64,000 bases of DNA from Roseiarcus sp963816065 (GTDB lineage Bacteria > Pseudomonadota > Alphaproteobacteria > Rhizobiales > Beijerinckiaceae): positions 186,001 through 250,000 of the forward strand of contig CAWFJG010000009.1 in the NCBI GenBank assembly GCA_963816065.1, in the 5' to 3' direction. The position numbers and the translations under genes were made by a program. Under the pieces are notes generated by a model. The model ran no database searches and was not told the DNA's origin. It worked only from the letters and a program-made list of their open reading frames with translations. This document shows, one piece after another, positions 1-7,830 of this stretch; positions within the stretch are counted from its first letter, which is position 1; every line of letters starts with the position of its first letter.

Positions 1-329
1 TGGCCCACGGAGATCGCGCGGAACGACCCCTCGGCTTCGCAGATGATGTAGAACCGGCGCCCCAGGCGGCTGTCGCCGAGGTCATGGGGCCGCGTCGCGT
101 CCATGGCGAAGTAGCAGGGATTGCGGACCGCGCCTTGGCTCCGCTTGCGCTGATAGAGCGCGCGTGCGCGCTCCAGCACGATCGGCGCGATCTGCCCGTC
201 GCCCTCGCCCACATGAGCCTCGAGCCAGGCGGGGACGGCCGGCTGGCCCGCATCCGTGACGCTCGCACTTGTGAGCGCAATCAGCGCGCCGAGGCCGAGC
301 GAGGGCAGAAGGCCCCATCCAAACGGCAA
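1..329 (-). CDS. Partial YkuD-like L,D-transpeptidase family protein (3' end outside window)
   Basis: Reading the minus strand in the frame that runs off base 1 gives about 109 residues with a hydrophobic N-terminus (a short GLLPSLGLGALIALTSA segment), then a region with NPCYFAMDATRP, LGRRFYIICEAEGSF and RAISVGH. This looks like the N-terminal half of the exported murein L,D-transpeptidase catalytic-domain proteins (YkuD_2-like), which crosslink or trim peptidoglycan in the periplasm. The catalytic His/Cys region would lie beyond the window. I chose the TTG at 329 because a GAGGAGA ribosome site sits 8 bases upstream and no ATG lies in this frame before the upstream stop. Family assignment is from remembered motif similarity and is moderate. 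Confidence 0.5.
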   Translation of the reverse strand, partial: MPFGWGLLPSLGLGALIALTSASVTDAGQPAVPAWLEAHVGEGDGQIAPIVLERARALYQRKRSQGAVRNPCYFAMDATRPHDLGDSRLGRRFYIICEAEGSFRAISVG

Positions 330-603
330 TGATTCTGTCTCCTCGATCCGTCCGCGAGAGACTGTCGCCGCGTTGCCGCGATCCGACTCAATTGGCAGTG
401 TCCGCCCTCACATAAATTCAGAACGGCGCCGGCGCCAGCCCGATGGGCCGCGCTTCCCCCGCGCAACCAACAGGCGTAGAGACTGGAAATACCACCCGCG
501 GTCGTGCGGCGGCGCTGACGGCGCGACTCGTCACGGGGAGTTCGCCGTCCGGATAGTCGGCGATCGACGCGACGTCGGCCGAAGCCGAGCGAGGAAACGG
601 ACC

Positions 604-822
604 ATGAGCGCCTCCGAACAGGTGATCCGCGTGCGCGCCTACCAACTTTGGGAACGAGCGGGGAGGCCCGACGACCGCAGCCACGAATTCTGGCATGCCG
701 CCAAAGCCCAGATCGAGTGCAAAGAGCGGTTGGACGAGCCACGTCGCATGAGCCATTCAGCCGACGTCCGCTGCGAAACGGCGGCCGATTGGGCGAAGCG
801 ATGGCCGGACCCGAACTTCTGA
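604..822 (+). CDS. DUF2934 family small protein
   Basis: A 72-residue soluble protein starting MSASEQVIRVRAYQLWERAG. The pattern IRxRAYxLWExAGRPxxRxxEFWxxA at residues 8-35 is the hallmark of DUF2934, a short family of unknown function common in Hyphomicrobiales and often found near stress-response genes. The ATG at 604 is preceded by GAGGAAA at good spacing. A second member lies at 4321-4527 on the other strand. No function is known; it is assigned by family pattern only. Confidence 0.7.
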   Translation: MSASEQVIRVRAYQLWERAGRPDDRSHEFWHAAKAQIECKERLDEPRRMSHSADVRCETAADWAKRWPDPNF

Positions 823-984
823 CCCGGTCGCGCGCGACCCGCTTTGCGGCTTGGACAATCGGCGATCCAAGCGTGGCTCGCCGGGCGTCGCGCGACAAGC
901 CCGGCGCCGTCAAAAGCTCTGTGGATCGGATCGGCCGGCTTTCGGTTTTCCGCTTGCCGAATGCATGGAAAACAGCGTATTGGC

Positions 985-999
985 GTTTTACGTTTGTTC
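985..999 (+). promoter_or_regulatory. Near-consensus alphaproteobacterial SOS (LexA) box
   Basis: GTTTTACGTTTGTTC matches the alphaproteobacterial LexA operator GTTC-N7-GTTC with one mismatch (GTTT in the first half). It lies 35 bases upstream of the LexA-like start codon at 1034, where an autoregulatory operator is expected. Binding is inferred, not shown. Confidence 0.55.
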
Positions 1000-1033
1000 C
1001 TAGTTCATGCGTTTTGGCCGGGAGTTGAGAGGA

Positions 1034-1634
1034 ATGCTGACGGAGAAGCAGAAAGAAATGCTGCTTTTCGTCCATAACTGGATCAAGACAAAGGGCGACG
1101 CGCCGACCTACGACGAGATCAAGGATGGGCTGGGCCGCTCGAAAACGGCGGTTCGCTGGCTCCTTTTGGGACTGGAGGAGCGCGGGTTCATCGTTCGGCC
1201 GGATCACCGCGCGCGCGCCCTCAAGGTGCTGCGACTGCCTGAATTGGAGGCGGCCATTGTGATTCCGCTGATGGGTCAGATCGAGGCGGGGACGCCGGTC
1301 ACGGCGATCCGGTGGCAACTGGGGACGCTGGCCTATCCGGCCGCATTTCTCGCCGGCGGCGACCACTTTGGCCTCGAGGTCCGGGGCGAACTCGATGATC
1401 GACGCCGGAATTCGGGAAAACGACACGGTGATCCTCCGCAAGCAGGACGACGCGGAGAACGGCGACATTGTGCTGGCGGTGATCGACGGCGAGGAGGCTG
1501 CGCTGAAGCGGATCCGCAAGACCGACCGGTCGATCGCGCTGGAGCCGGCCAATGCGGCCTACCGGACGCGGTTCCTCAAGCCCAGCCGGGTGCGCGTGCA
1601 GGCAAGGATGGTGAGCCTGTATCGCCGATATTGA
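1034..1634 (+). CDS. lexA: LexA-family SOS repressor, one frameshift
   Basis: The restored protein is 199 residues, close to canonical LexA (about 200). The N-terminal winged helix (MLTEKQKEMLLFVHNWIK, then PTYDEIKDGLGRSKTAVRWLL) resembles LexA, and the helix-turn-helix is followed by the autocleavage region IPLMGQIEAGTPV with the Ala-Gly scissile bond. The frame then breaks near 1389: removing one A from ggcgaactcg gives GDSMIDAGI, supplying the catalytic Ser, and the second half carries the catalytic Lys in EEAALKRI. Both catalytic residues and the cleavage site are therefore present. The DNA-binding helix looks diverged from housekeeping LexA, so this may be a second, specialised LexA. The ATG at 1034 has GAGAGGA just upstream. 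The break is probably a sequence error but could be real inactivation. Confidence 0.75.
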
Positions 1635-2057
1635 ATCGGCGGCCTTTTGGCCGAACCCTGTCGCCGGGTGTGGGCGGGGCAGGCCCGGCGGTGCCTCCAG
1701 TTCGGCGAATTCGAAAATCGTCGGTCCGTCAGCGCCTTAGGGAGAACGGGTTCGAGCGGGAAAAAGGCGCGACGGAGCGAGGGTTTCACCGTCGGGACAG
1801 CCGGCGCTGTACGCGGATCGGAGAAGTTTTCGAAGGCTGCGGCTCGGTGACTCGACCTGCGGCCGTGTTTCGCCCGGCCCGGCATTTTCAATTGAGGCCG
1901 CGATCATCGTAATTTTGAACGGTGATAAGAATTATAACCAGAATAAACCACAAAAAAAGCCCATGCAGTCGCCTTGCACTGTCAAAGAATTTCTTACGTA
2001 TTTCTGGCGCTCCGTATGACTATCGCTCGCAATTGTTTTGCCCCCTTGGAGGATGCG
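1635..2057. other. Intergenic region, no gene seen
   Basis: No ORF here has a ribosome site and a recognisable product. The stretch around 1905-1965 is markedly AT-rich compared with its flanks and could hold the promoter of the small gene at 2058, but I cannot define -35 and -10 boxes with confidence. Confidence 0.4.
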
Positions 2058-2330
2058 ATGACCGCGACAGGAAATTCGAGTCGGATCGACGGCGTCGAGG
2101 GTCGGCCGCAGTCCCGGGTCATGACCGCCCTGGAGAGGGCTTTCACGCTTGCGAGATCGGGCCAAGTCTCGAAGATTTCGGAAATCCTCAAATCGCTGCG
2201 CCGCGATCAATACGACACTCGTCAGCTCGACGGACCGGCCTTGCGGCGCCAGCTTACGGACCTGATCAAGGCGGCCCGGCTGAACGACAGGCCGCCCGGA
2301 CCGCCGCAGGGCGGCGACGGCGGCGTATGA
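2058..2330 (+). CDS. Small hypothetical protein
   Basis: A 90-residue hydrophilic protein (MTATGNSSRIDGVEG...). The ATG at 2058 is preceded by TTGGAGGA at 2046-2053, a strong ribosome site, which is the main reason to accept it. The middle (MTALERAFTLARSGQVSKIS, then EILKSLRRDQYD) looks like two amphipathic helices, and the tail is Pro/Gly-rich. There is no signal peptide or membrane segment. I do not recognise the family. It converges with the minus-strand L,D-transpeptidase gene 45 bases further on. Confidence 0.55.
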   Translation: MTATGNSSRIDGVEGRPQSRVMTALERAFTLARSGQVSKISEILKSLRRDQYDTRQLDGPALRRQLTDLIKAARLNDRPPGPPQGGDGGV

Positions 2331-2375
2331 TCCCGTGAGACAGCTCGCCCGGAAGCAGGTCAGCCCCACGCGCTC

Positions 2376-4094
2376 CTATTCGCAGATGCGGTAGTTTGGC
2401 GTCCCGCCGTGCTGGCCAGAGTCGAAGTGGAGGTGCTCTGCGTGAGCCGGGTCCGTTCCGGGACCGAGGACCGTGGTGAAGTAGCCGCAGGCCGTCATTC
2501 GCAGGGCGTGGACGAGCTCGCGCAGCGGGGAACTCTCAGAATCCTGCGGCTTCGCCAGGATGCGGCGATTGTCGGCCAGCACGAACGCGGCGATGTCGAG
2601 GGCGTCCCCTTTGGCGTGTTCGCTCGGAACCTCGCCCGGCTTGTCGTACCGGGCCCGGCAGGCGAAGCCGCCGGCCTCGATCCGCACGAGCCTCTGGCCG
2701 GCATAGCCCAGCGTGAGCGGCGCGGCGACCTCGCGCACCCAGCCGCTGAACTGCCGGGCGAAGCTGCACAGCATGGCGGGTTCGCCCGCGACGCCGACGG
2801 TCCCGAACGCGGTTGTGACGGCTTTCAGCCTGACGGCGCCGGAGAGCTTGCACGCTTGTTCGGTCACGTCGCCCACTTGCTCGAAGACGACCTTTGCGGA
2901 GGTGAGATCGGAGATGCATTGGGCGGCGTCGGATGCGGGCATGGCGCTGACTGAAACCAGCGGTTTTTCGCCTTGAGCGTTGGCGCCGGCCGCCTGGACC
3001 GCCGGCTGTCCTTCGCTCGCCGGGACCGATTGCGGCGCAATCGGTGAATTCTGGTCGTCGAACCTCACAACCGTTCCGGGGCGCGTCATCGCCGCAAGGT
3101 CCGCCACATCCCAGTTCGTCAGGCGGATGCAGCCATGCGACTGGGTCTTGCCGATGTCCTCGGGATCTGGCGTGCCGTGGATGCCATAGGACGGCGCCGT
3201 CAGATCGATCCAAACCAGGCCGACCGGGTTGTTCGGGCCCTGGCGGACGGTGAGCTTTCGTTTGGTCTTCACCCCTTTCCAGGCGAATTGTGGATCGTAA
3301 TGGTATTCGGGGTTCCAGGCGACGCCGATCACCTTGAAGACGCCGCTCGGCGCCGGCTTCTCTTGGCTGCCCATCGTCGCCGGATAGAACCCGATGAGCT
3401 TGCCGACCTGATCGTAGGCGCGCACGTCGCCCGCGGGCTTGTCCACCACGATCGTCGCCGCGACCGGACCTCGATGGTCCTTCGGCGGAACCGCCTCCAC
3501 CGCACGGCGGCCGGAACTGAGCTCCATCTCCGGCACGTCGGCCACGGCGATCCTGGTTCCGGCGCGCTCGAAAGCGGCGCGCGAATTGAGCCGCCGCAAC
3601 AGGTCTTGCGACATGTGGAATGTCTCGGCGATCTCCGCCAGCGGCCCCGTGTACGAAAGGCTGGGGAGCTTGGCCATGGCTTCCAGACCCGTCGGGATGA
3701 CCTTGGTGAACGGCCCTGCGACGTTCGTCCCGGAGATCGTGTAGGCCTTCAAGACAGGGGCCGAACCGGCGGGGGCGAGCTTATTCCAGGTCGCTGGATC
3801 GAGGCGGCCGGTGACCGCCAGCCCGTTGACCTCCTGGAAGGCCCGGACGGCCTTGCGGAAATTGTCTCCGTCCAGACCGTCGATGACGCCGGGCGAAAAA
3901 TGGGCGCGATCGAGCAGCGTCTCGGCCTTGACGATCAGCGCCGGGGCGCCGTCGTCCGCGCCGTTCGGCGCGGCGTCGTCGATCGAGCCCACCGTGATTG
4001 GGCCTGCGACGCCGGACGGCTGCCTCCCCGCCGCGGATGCGGCGGGGCTGACGAGAAGGGCAGCGGCGAACGCGGGGGCGAACAGGCGAAACAT
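2376..4094 (-). CDS. L,D-transpeptidase (YkuD) fused to an extensin-like C-terminal domain
   Basis: A 572-residue exported protein. A signal peptide (MFRLFAPAFAAALLVSPAAS) is followed by a PG_binding_1 domain at about 50-105 (FSPGVIDGLDGDNFRKAV) and a LysM-like linker. A YkuD catalytic domain at about 210-350 has the signature HGTPDP...SHGCIRLTNWD, with catalytic His and Cys. A C-terminal extensin-like domain at about 390-572 has conserved Cys residues, SEHAKGDALDIAAF, ACGYFTTVLGPG, HAEHLHFD and YRICE. The YkuD domain makes 3-3 crosslinks or attaches proteins to peptidoglycan; the extensin-like domain is often a stand-alone protein in rhizobia and has no defined enzyme activity. The ATG at 4094 puts the signal peptide at the N-terminus; a TTG four codons upstream (4106) is possible. 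Confidence 0.85.
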   Translation of the reverse strand: MFRLFAPAFAAALLVSPAASAAGRQPSGVAGPITVGSIDDAAPNGADDGAPALIVKAETLLDRAHFSPGVIDGLDGDNFRKAVRAFQEVNGLAVTGRLDPATWNKLAPAGSAPVLKAYTISGTNVAGPFTKVIPTGLEAMAKLPSLSYTGPLAEIAETFHMSQDLLRRLNSRAAFERAGTRIAVADVPEMELSSGRRAVEAVPPKDHRGPVAATIVVDKPAGDVRAYDQVGKLIGFYPATMGSQEKPAPSGVFKVIGVAWNPEYHYDPQFAWKGVKTKRKLTVRQGPNNPVGLVWIDLTAPSYGIHGTPDPEDIGKTQSHGCIRLTNWDVADLAAMTRPGTVVRFDDQNSPIAPQSVPASEGQPAVQAAGANAQGEKPLVSVSAMPASDAAQCISDLTSAKVVFEQVGDVTEQACKLSGAVRLKAVTTAFGTVGVAGEPAMLCSFARQFSGWVREVAAPLTLGYAGQRLVRIEAGGFACRARYDKPGEVPSEHAKGDALDIAAFVLADNRRILAKPQDSESSPLRELVHALRMTACGYFTTVLGPGTDPAHAEHLHFDSGQHGGTPNYRICE

Positions 4095-4320
4095 GCTTTG
4101 GCACAACCGCTTGCCGCTCGATCGGTTCCCGCGTTGAGGTCGAGTTTACGCGCCATGGGAGGGCCGTCCCGGTCATCCACGCGATTCGGCTTCGAGGACC
4201 TTGTGGCGCAGATCCTTTCGAGGAGCATTGGGACGCGCCGAATCCGCCGCCCTCCGGGGCCAATCGAACGCGGCGTCGCAATTGCAGTCCTGCCAACGTC
4301 CTCACGTAATCATAATCAAA

Positions 4321-4527
4321 TCAATTTGACTGAAACATTCCGTAATTCTGAGGAGGCTCCATGCACGGGCGAGCAGGCGCGCCGAATCGCGTCTCTCCCG
4401 TCTCCTCCCTGCGTTCGAGTTCATACCTCGCTGCGAACCAGAATTCGTCGCTTCGACCGTCCGGCTTTCCCGCTTGCTCCCATAGCTCATAGGCGAGTTC
4501 GCGGATCGCCTCTACCCTGGCGCTCAT
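4321..4527 (-). CDS. DUF2934 family small protein
   Basis: A 68-residue protein, MSARVEAIRELAYELWEQAG followed by KPDGRSDEFWFAARYELE: the DUF2934 pattern, clearly related to the protein at 604-822. The ATG at 4527 has CGGAGC just upstream. It is downstream of and co-directional with the BON gene and may belong to the same FNR/FixK-controlled group (promoter at 5288-5336). Function unknown. Confidence 0.65.
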   Translation of the reverse strand: MSARVEAIRELAYELWEQAGKPDGRSDEFWFAARYELERREETGETRFGAPARPCMEPPQNYGMFQSN

Positions 4528-4565
4528 GCTCCGTGTCCTTCAAGGCTCTCATTCGAGACAGCGTC

Positions 4566-4916
4566 TCACCACCGATCGTCGCCATGAACCGGCTCGAGGG
4601 ACGCCAATTGCGGGAGCTCATTTGCCGCCCCTGCAGGACCCATGAGGGCGATTCCGCCGCCGTAGGCGGCCATGTAGTCTCCGTCCGCCGGGGTCGGCGC
4701 GAGCCGAATCTGGTTGGCGACGCCGACCACGCCAGGAACCCTGCGCGCGTCGGATTCGGCGCAATTGCGCTGATAGGGCCGATCGACGACGCCGGACAGC
4801 GTCACCCAGCCGTTTATCACCTCGACCCGTACCCGATGCTGCGGGACCGCCAGATCCCAATACAGCGCGTTCAACACCTCTGTTAGAACGTCATCGCCGT
4901 GCGACACGATCGCCAC
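4566..4916 (-). CDS. BON-domain protein
   Basis: A 116-residue protein whose residues 8-75 form one BON domain (VLNALYWDLAVPQHRVRVEV, NGWVTLSGVV, VPGVVGVANQI). BON domains bind phospholipid or protein and occur in periplasmic and stress proteins such as OsmY. No signal peptide is visible, so it is probably cytoplasmic, like the many BON proteins of microaerobic regulons in rhizobia. The start is GTG at 4916; a second GTG at 4907 has better ribosome-site spacing (GGAAGG, 8 bases). It lies between a small ORF under an FNR/FixK promoter and a DUF2934 gene, all on the minus strand. Confidence 0.75.
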   Translation of the reverse strand: MAIVSHGDDVLTEVLNALYWDLAVPQHRVRVEVINGWVTLSGVVDRPYQRNCAESDARRVPGVVGVANQIRLAPTPADGDYMAAYGGGIALMGPAGAANELPQLASLEPVHGDDRW

Positions 4917-5013
4917 CTTCCACCCGCCTGCTTATGGTCTTGAGTCCGACCCCATGATTGCGCTTCCGCCAGCAAGGAGAGGCTGACGGAGGCGGACCGC
5001 TCTCTGCACCGCC

Positions 5014-5256
5014 TCACCCGGACGTCGGATTGTCTTCGAGGAGATGCCGAGGCCGTTGCGCCTCGACCGCTTCTTTCGCCACCCACGGCGGATGCGGCGT
5101 CGTCGCAACCATCCTCGCAAACGCCACGCGCATCCTCACGAGCGTCACGCGCTTCTCCTCGAGACGCCACATCCACCCTGATGTCCGACACCGGTTCACA
5201 ACCCGGGCTCTCGGCGGCGCCGCCGCTCGTCGATGAACGACACCCTGTCCGCTCAT
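5014..5256 (-). CDS. Small hypothetical protein behind FNR/FixK promoter
   Basis: An 80-residue basic ORF, MSGQGVVHRRAAAPPRARVV and onward, with GGGAGG 6 bases before the ATG at 5256. It is the first ORF after the FNR/FixK-type promoter. A longer overlapping frame (4883-5263, GTG start) has no better credentials. No family is recognised, and the Arg/Ala-rich composition is what GC-rich non-coding DNA would also give, so the transcript may instead have a long leader before the BON gene. Low confidence. Confidence 0.3.
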   Translation of the reverse strand: MSGQGVVHRRAAAPPRARVVNRCRTSGWMWRLEEKRVTLVRMRVAFARMVATTPHPPWVAKEAVEAQRPRHLLEDNPTSG

Positions 5257-5287
5257 CGTCCACCTCCCGGCACAGCCTCCTTTCGAT

Positions 5288-5336
5288 TCCCTAATATCAT
5301 ACCCAATATGTCAGACTTTAGTTTGATATGGATCAA
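5288..5336 (-). promoter_or_regulatory. Class II FNR/FixK promoter
   Basis: TTGATATGGATCAA at 5323-5336 is a perfect match to the FNR/FixK consensus TTGAT-N4-ATCAA. On the minus strand, a TATGAT -10 box lies at 5301-5296, so if transcription starts near 5288 the activator site is centred at -41.5, the classic class II geometry. It points towards the small ORF at 5256, the BON gene and the DUF2934 gene. Oxygen-responsive control is inferred from the site. Confidence 0.65.
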
Positions 5337-5532
5337 TCCGATGCGCGTGCGAAGCGGCAAAATGCGGCCTCGCGGATCGGAAAATGTCGGCGGCGACCGC
5401 CGCCTGAGCATCGCAAGGCGCAGCGTTCCGCGATGTGGCGTTGTGTCCTGGCCCCTTGACGCGCCAAGCTTCGGCCTGGAGACAATTGCGTATTCGCCAT
5501 CGCAATCTGTAATGGCAATGCGATGGAGGCGG

Positions 5533-6009
5533 TCAGTGGCCGGTGAACACCTCGTCGCTGAACGGCGACGTCTCGATGGGCGACAATTTCGGATCTCGCA
5601 TTCTTATAAAGCCAAAGCCGGTCGCCTCGTGGCAACTGTTACATTCCGCCGTCAGCTTGCTGTAGGCCTTCGAGAACTTCAGGCGGTCTTCCGCCTTGAT
5701 CGCATCTTCGACTTCATCTGTCGCGGGCGCCATTGTTTTCATGTTTGATTTTGTGTTATTCGGATAAAGACTCTGTGCGCGATTGATACTGGTGCGGATT
5801 TGCGCCAATTCGTAATTCGCCAGCGGCCAGTTTTGCACGACGCCCGCATACCATAGCTTGAAATGACTGAGTTGCGCGGCCACCATCAGCAGGTTCAGCG
5901 GCGGCAGATAGCGATCCTGCTCATTTGCAGGTTTTTGATCGTCAGCCACAACCGGCGACACAGCGCCCAGGAATAGAAGGGCTATTGTCACGAAGCGCTT
6001 CATCGTCAT
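5533..6009 (-). CDS. Exported c-type cytochrome, cytochrome c'-like
   Basis: A 158-residue protein with a Sec signal peptide (MTMKRFVTIALLFLGAVSPV, cut after VVA) and one haem-binding motif CNSCH near residue 133, preceded by long helices. A C-terminal CxxCH after a helical bundle is the cytochrome c'/c556 arrangement, so a periplasmic four-helix monohaem cytochrome is the best guess. Its base composition is less GC-rich than the neighbouring genes. The chosen ATG (6009) is two codons before an alternative ATG (6003); far-upstream in-frame starts overlap the IS remnant and are unlikely. No partner gene lies nearby. Confidence 0.65.
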   Translation of the reverse strand: MTMKRFVTIALLFLGAVSPVVADDQKPANEQDRYLPPLNLLMVAAQLSHFKLWYAGVVQNWPLANYELAQIRTSINRAQSLYPNNTKSNMKTMAPATDEVEDAIKAEDRLKFSKAYSKLTAECNSCHEATGFGFIRMRDPKLSPIETSPFSDEVFTGH

Positions 6010-6129
6010 CTTCGCGCATTCCCCAAATTGCGGTCCCACCGCTCGCCGACCCGGCCTATTGACCGGGAAAAGCGGCTGACGCGAAACCTGCGAAAAATTG
6101 CCTGAACTTTGGCGTTCTGACAAGCTTGA

Positions 6130-6259
6130 GACGGAAACCGGGGTTTGTAACCGAGGGCGGAGTGCAGCCGGCCTCGGCTATAGACGCGATCGAGGAAGGC
6201 GCCGCCTCGTCGACGGATGCGTAGGTTTCGCCACACCGCGCCCTTCCCCTACGCTGCAA
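6130..6259 (-). pseudogene. IS3-family transposase remnant (orfB C-terminus)
   Basis: Two overlapping minus frames together give TYASVDEA followed by AFLDRVYSRGRLHSALGYKP. RLHSALGY is the signature near the C-terminus of IS3-family DDE transposases. The two parts need a frameshift near 6200, and the rest of the element, including terminal repeats, was not found, so this is a small decayed fragment. Confidence 0.6.
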
Positions 6260-6362
6260 CTCCCGGTCCAGGAGCGCCGCGTCATTATGTCACAATGTAT
6301 TTCAGTGAAAATCTGATAGGATTCATGTTCAGGGGGAACTGACCTTGTTTGGAGGTCGTCCT

Positions 6363-6848
6363 ATGAAATCCTACATCTGCAAAGCTGCGATCCTCGTTGC
6401 CGCCCTGGCGGCAAGCGGCGTCGCGGAAGCGCAGGACTACCGCCGATCCTGCGAAGGATCGATCCTCGTCACAAACCAGCAGAGGAACATGGTGACGGTG
6501 AAGGTCGATGGGTTCACGGCGACCGGTTCCGGCGGAGGCTATATGCCGAACACGATCCGCCTGCGGGCGTACCGCCACGCCGTCGCCTGCGTGACGGCGG
6601 CCTGGGCGATTCGGGACGGTTCAGGCCCTCCTCCGGAGTGCGACGAAGCCCACGGAATCACCGGCTTCGAGATCGGGAGTTGGCCGCAAGCCATTGCGCG
6701 CACCGCCTGCCCTGCCTGGTCGTGGTCGGGCTCCGTCCTCGTCGACGCATTGGCGCACATCCGCGGCGGCAATGGATGCGGCGGCGATTACGGCAAAACT
6801 TCCAAATGGATCGTCCTTGGCCGTGACTACCGAATCTCCTGCCCATGA
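6363..6848 (+). CDS. Exported hypothetical protein with several cysteines
   Basis: A 161-residue protein with a Sec signal peptide (MKSYICKAAILVAALAASGV, cleavage after AEA). The mature part has about six cysteines spread through it and a repeated Gly-rich middle, suggesting a disulfide-bonded periplasmic or secreted fold. The ATG at 6363 has GGAGG about 10 bases upstream; an ATG-like start 18 bases earlier would put charged residues before the signal. No family recognised. Downstream to 7036 I see no gene. Confidence 0.6.
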   Translation: MKSYICKAAILVAALAASGVAEAQDYRRSCEGSILVTNQQRNMVTVKVDGFTATGSGGGYMPNTIRLRAYRHAVACVTAAWAIRDGSGPPPECDEAHGITGFEIGSWPQAIARTACPAWSWSGSVLVDALAHIRGGNGCGGDYGKTSKWIVLGRDYRISCP

Positions 6849-7036
6849 TCTCGATGACGTCTGATCCGGCGTAGACGGCAAGAAAGTCTGATCGGAATTG
6901 CGCCCGCCGTGGCGCGGACCGTCCCGGCCACAGCGGGCGAGGGGAACGCGCGGCGTCCCGCGGCACTATCCATTCCAAGCTCTTTCGATCCGCGCGCCCT
7001 GGACGGCGTCGCCAGTCCCTGCCCTTTCGCCTGCCC

Positions 7037-7258
7037 TCACGCCGCCCCGCCCTCCTCCTCCCTATATTCGGCCCGGCTCGACGGGGGCGGGATGGGCGTG
7101 CCGTCCTCGCGCATCCCTTCGAGATGAAACGCGATCGCCGCGCGGATTTCGGCCTGGACCTCAGCCAGCGTATCGCCGACCGAGACGCAGCCGAGGAGAT
7201 CAGGGACGTATGCGGAGAAATTCCTCGCGCCCTTTTCGATCACGACCGCGTAGCGCAT
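7037..7258 (-). CDS. hicB: HicB-family antitoxin
   Basis: A 73-residue protein, MRYAVVIEKGARNFSAYVPD, then LLGCVSVGDTLAEVQAEIRA and AIAFHLEGMREDGTPIPPP: the HicB half-RNase-H-like fold, which neutralises the HicA mRNA interferase and represses the operon. It is short, lacking a C-terminal DNA-binding extension, as many type HicB proteins are. The upstream partner (7263-7382) is only the tail of a hicA gene, so the antitoxin appears orphaned. Confidence 0.8.
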   Translation of the reverse strand: MRYAVVIEKGARNFSAYVPDLLGCVSVGDTLAEVQAEIRAAIAFHLEGMREDGTPIPPPSSRAEYREEEGGAA

Positions 7259-7262
7259 GGCG

Positions 7263-7382
7263 TCAATCCTCGAGGCCGGCCTGACGCAGGATGGTCGTCA
7301 GAGAGCCCGGTTGCAAATCGGCGCGGAACTCACGGATACGCGGCCCATCTGATCTCCGACAGTGACGCGACCGACATCGCAT
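7263..7382 (-). pseudogene. hicA: Truncated hicA toxin remnant
   Basis: Directly upstream of hicB (4-base gap), the minus frame ends IREFRADLQPGSLTTILRQA followed by GLED and stop. This is the C-terminal LxPGTLxxILxQAGL signature of HicA. The N-terminal half, with the catalytic His and the first strands, is missing or unrecognisable. A second copy of the same tail lies inside the direct repeat at 7831-8004. The toxin is almost certainly inactive. Confidence 0.6.
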
Positions 7383-7448
7383 TTTCTCGGCGTCCGCCTA
7401 GCCTATGAAGCCGCGAATTTAGTTATTGAAGGGCGTGTCACCGTAACC
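7275..7448 (+). repeat. Direct repeat copy 1 (174 bp)
   Basis: This segment, covering the hicA tail and an AT-rich end that finishes GTGTCACCGTAACC, recurs at 7831-8004 with a constant offset of 556 bases, no gaps and six mismatches by eye. The duplication is relatively recent. Confidence 0.85.
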
Positions 7449-7527
7449 ACGTCCCGCTCGGCTCCGCCTCGACGGCCTGGGCTCGGACGTCCTCGAAAGG
7501 CTGACCGCCCGCCCCGTGACGCCCCGC

Positions 7528-7663
7528 CGTCGACCTCTTGCGTGAGACCGCCTTCCGGGCTTCAGCCCTGTCAAGGGGCGAAGTCCGCCGGAGGTGGCGC
7601 GCTTTCCGTGCGCCCTTGACAGAGCTGAAGGCTCGGAAAACAAAGCTCGGCAAGAGGTCGTCG
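7528..7663. repeat. Nested palindromic MITE-like element
   Basis: Outer arms CGTCGACCTCTTGC (7528-7541) and GCAAGAGGTCGTCG (7650-7663) are inverted, as are inner arms 7561-7580 and 7611-7630 (TTCAGCCCTGTCAAGGGGCG against CGCCCTTGACAGAGCTGAAG). No protein is encoded. The structure suggests a small non-autonomous element or structured repeat sitting between the two direct repeats. Confidence 0.55.
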
Positions 7664-7830
7664 GCTCAGAATGCCGGGGCAGCGGCTCGGGGCTTAGCGG
7701 AGCCGGCTAATTGGGGATTTGCGCGGGCGTCACCGTAATTCCGTAATTCCGCGGAATGCGGCACTACCCATGGGGCGGCGTTCGCTGAGTGTCCAAACGG
7801 TGATTGAAGCGACTGTCACTGTAACCCGAT

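Noticed and set aside
3135..4886. 583-residue plus-strand ORF
   Set aside because: It is antisense to the L,D-transpeptidase gene and its neighbours; composition is that of a GC-rich shadow frame and no motif is visible.
4883..5263. 126-residue GTG-start ORF overlapping the FNR/FixK leader
   Set aside because: It competes with the better-supported ATG at 5256 and with the BON gene; composition is that of a GC-rich shadow frame.
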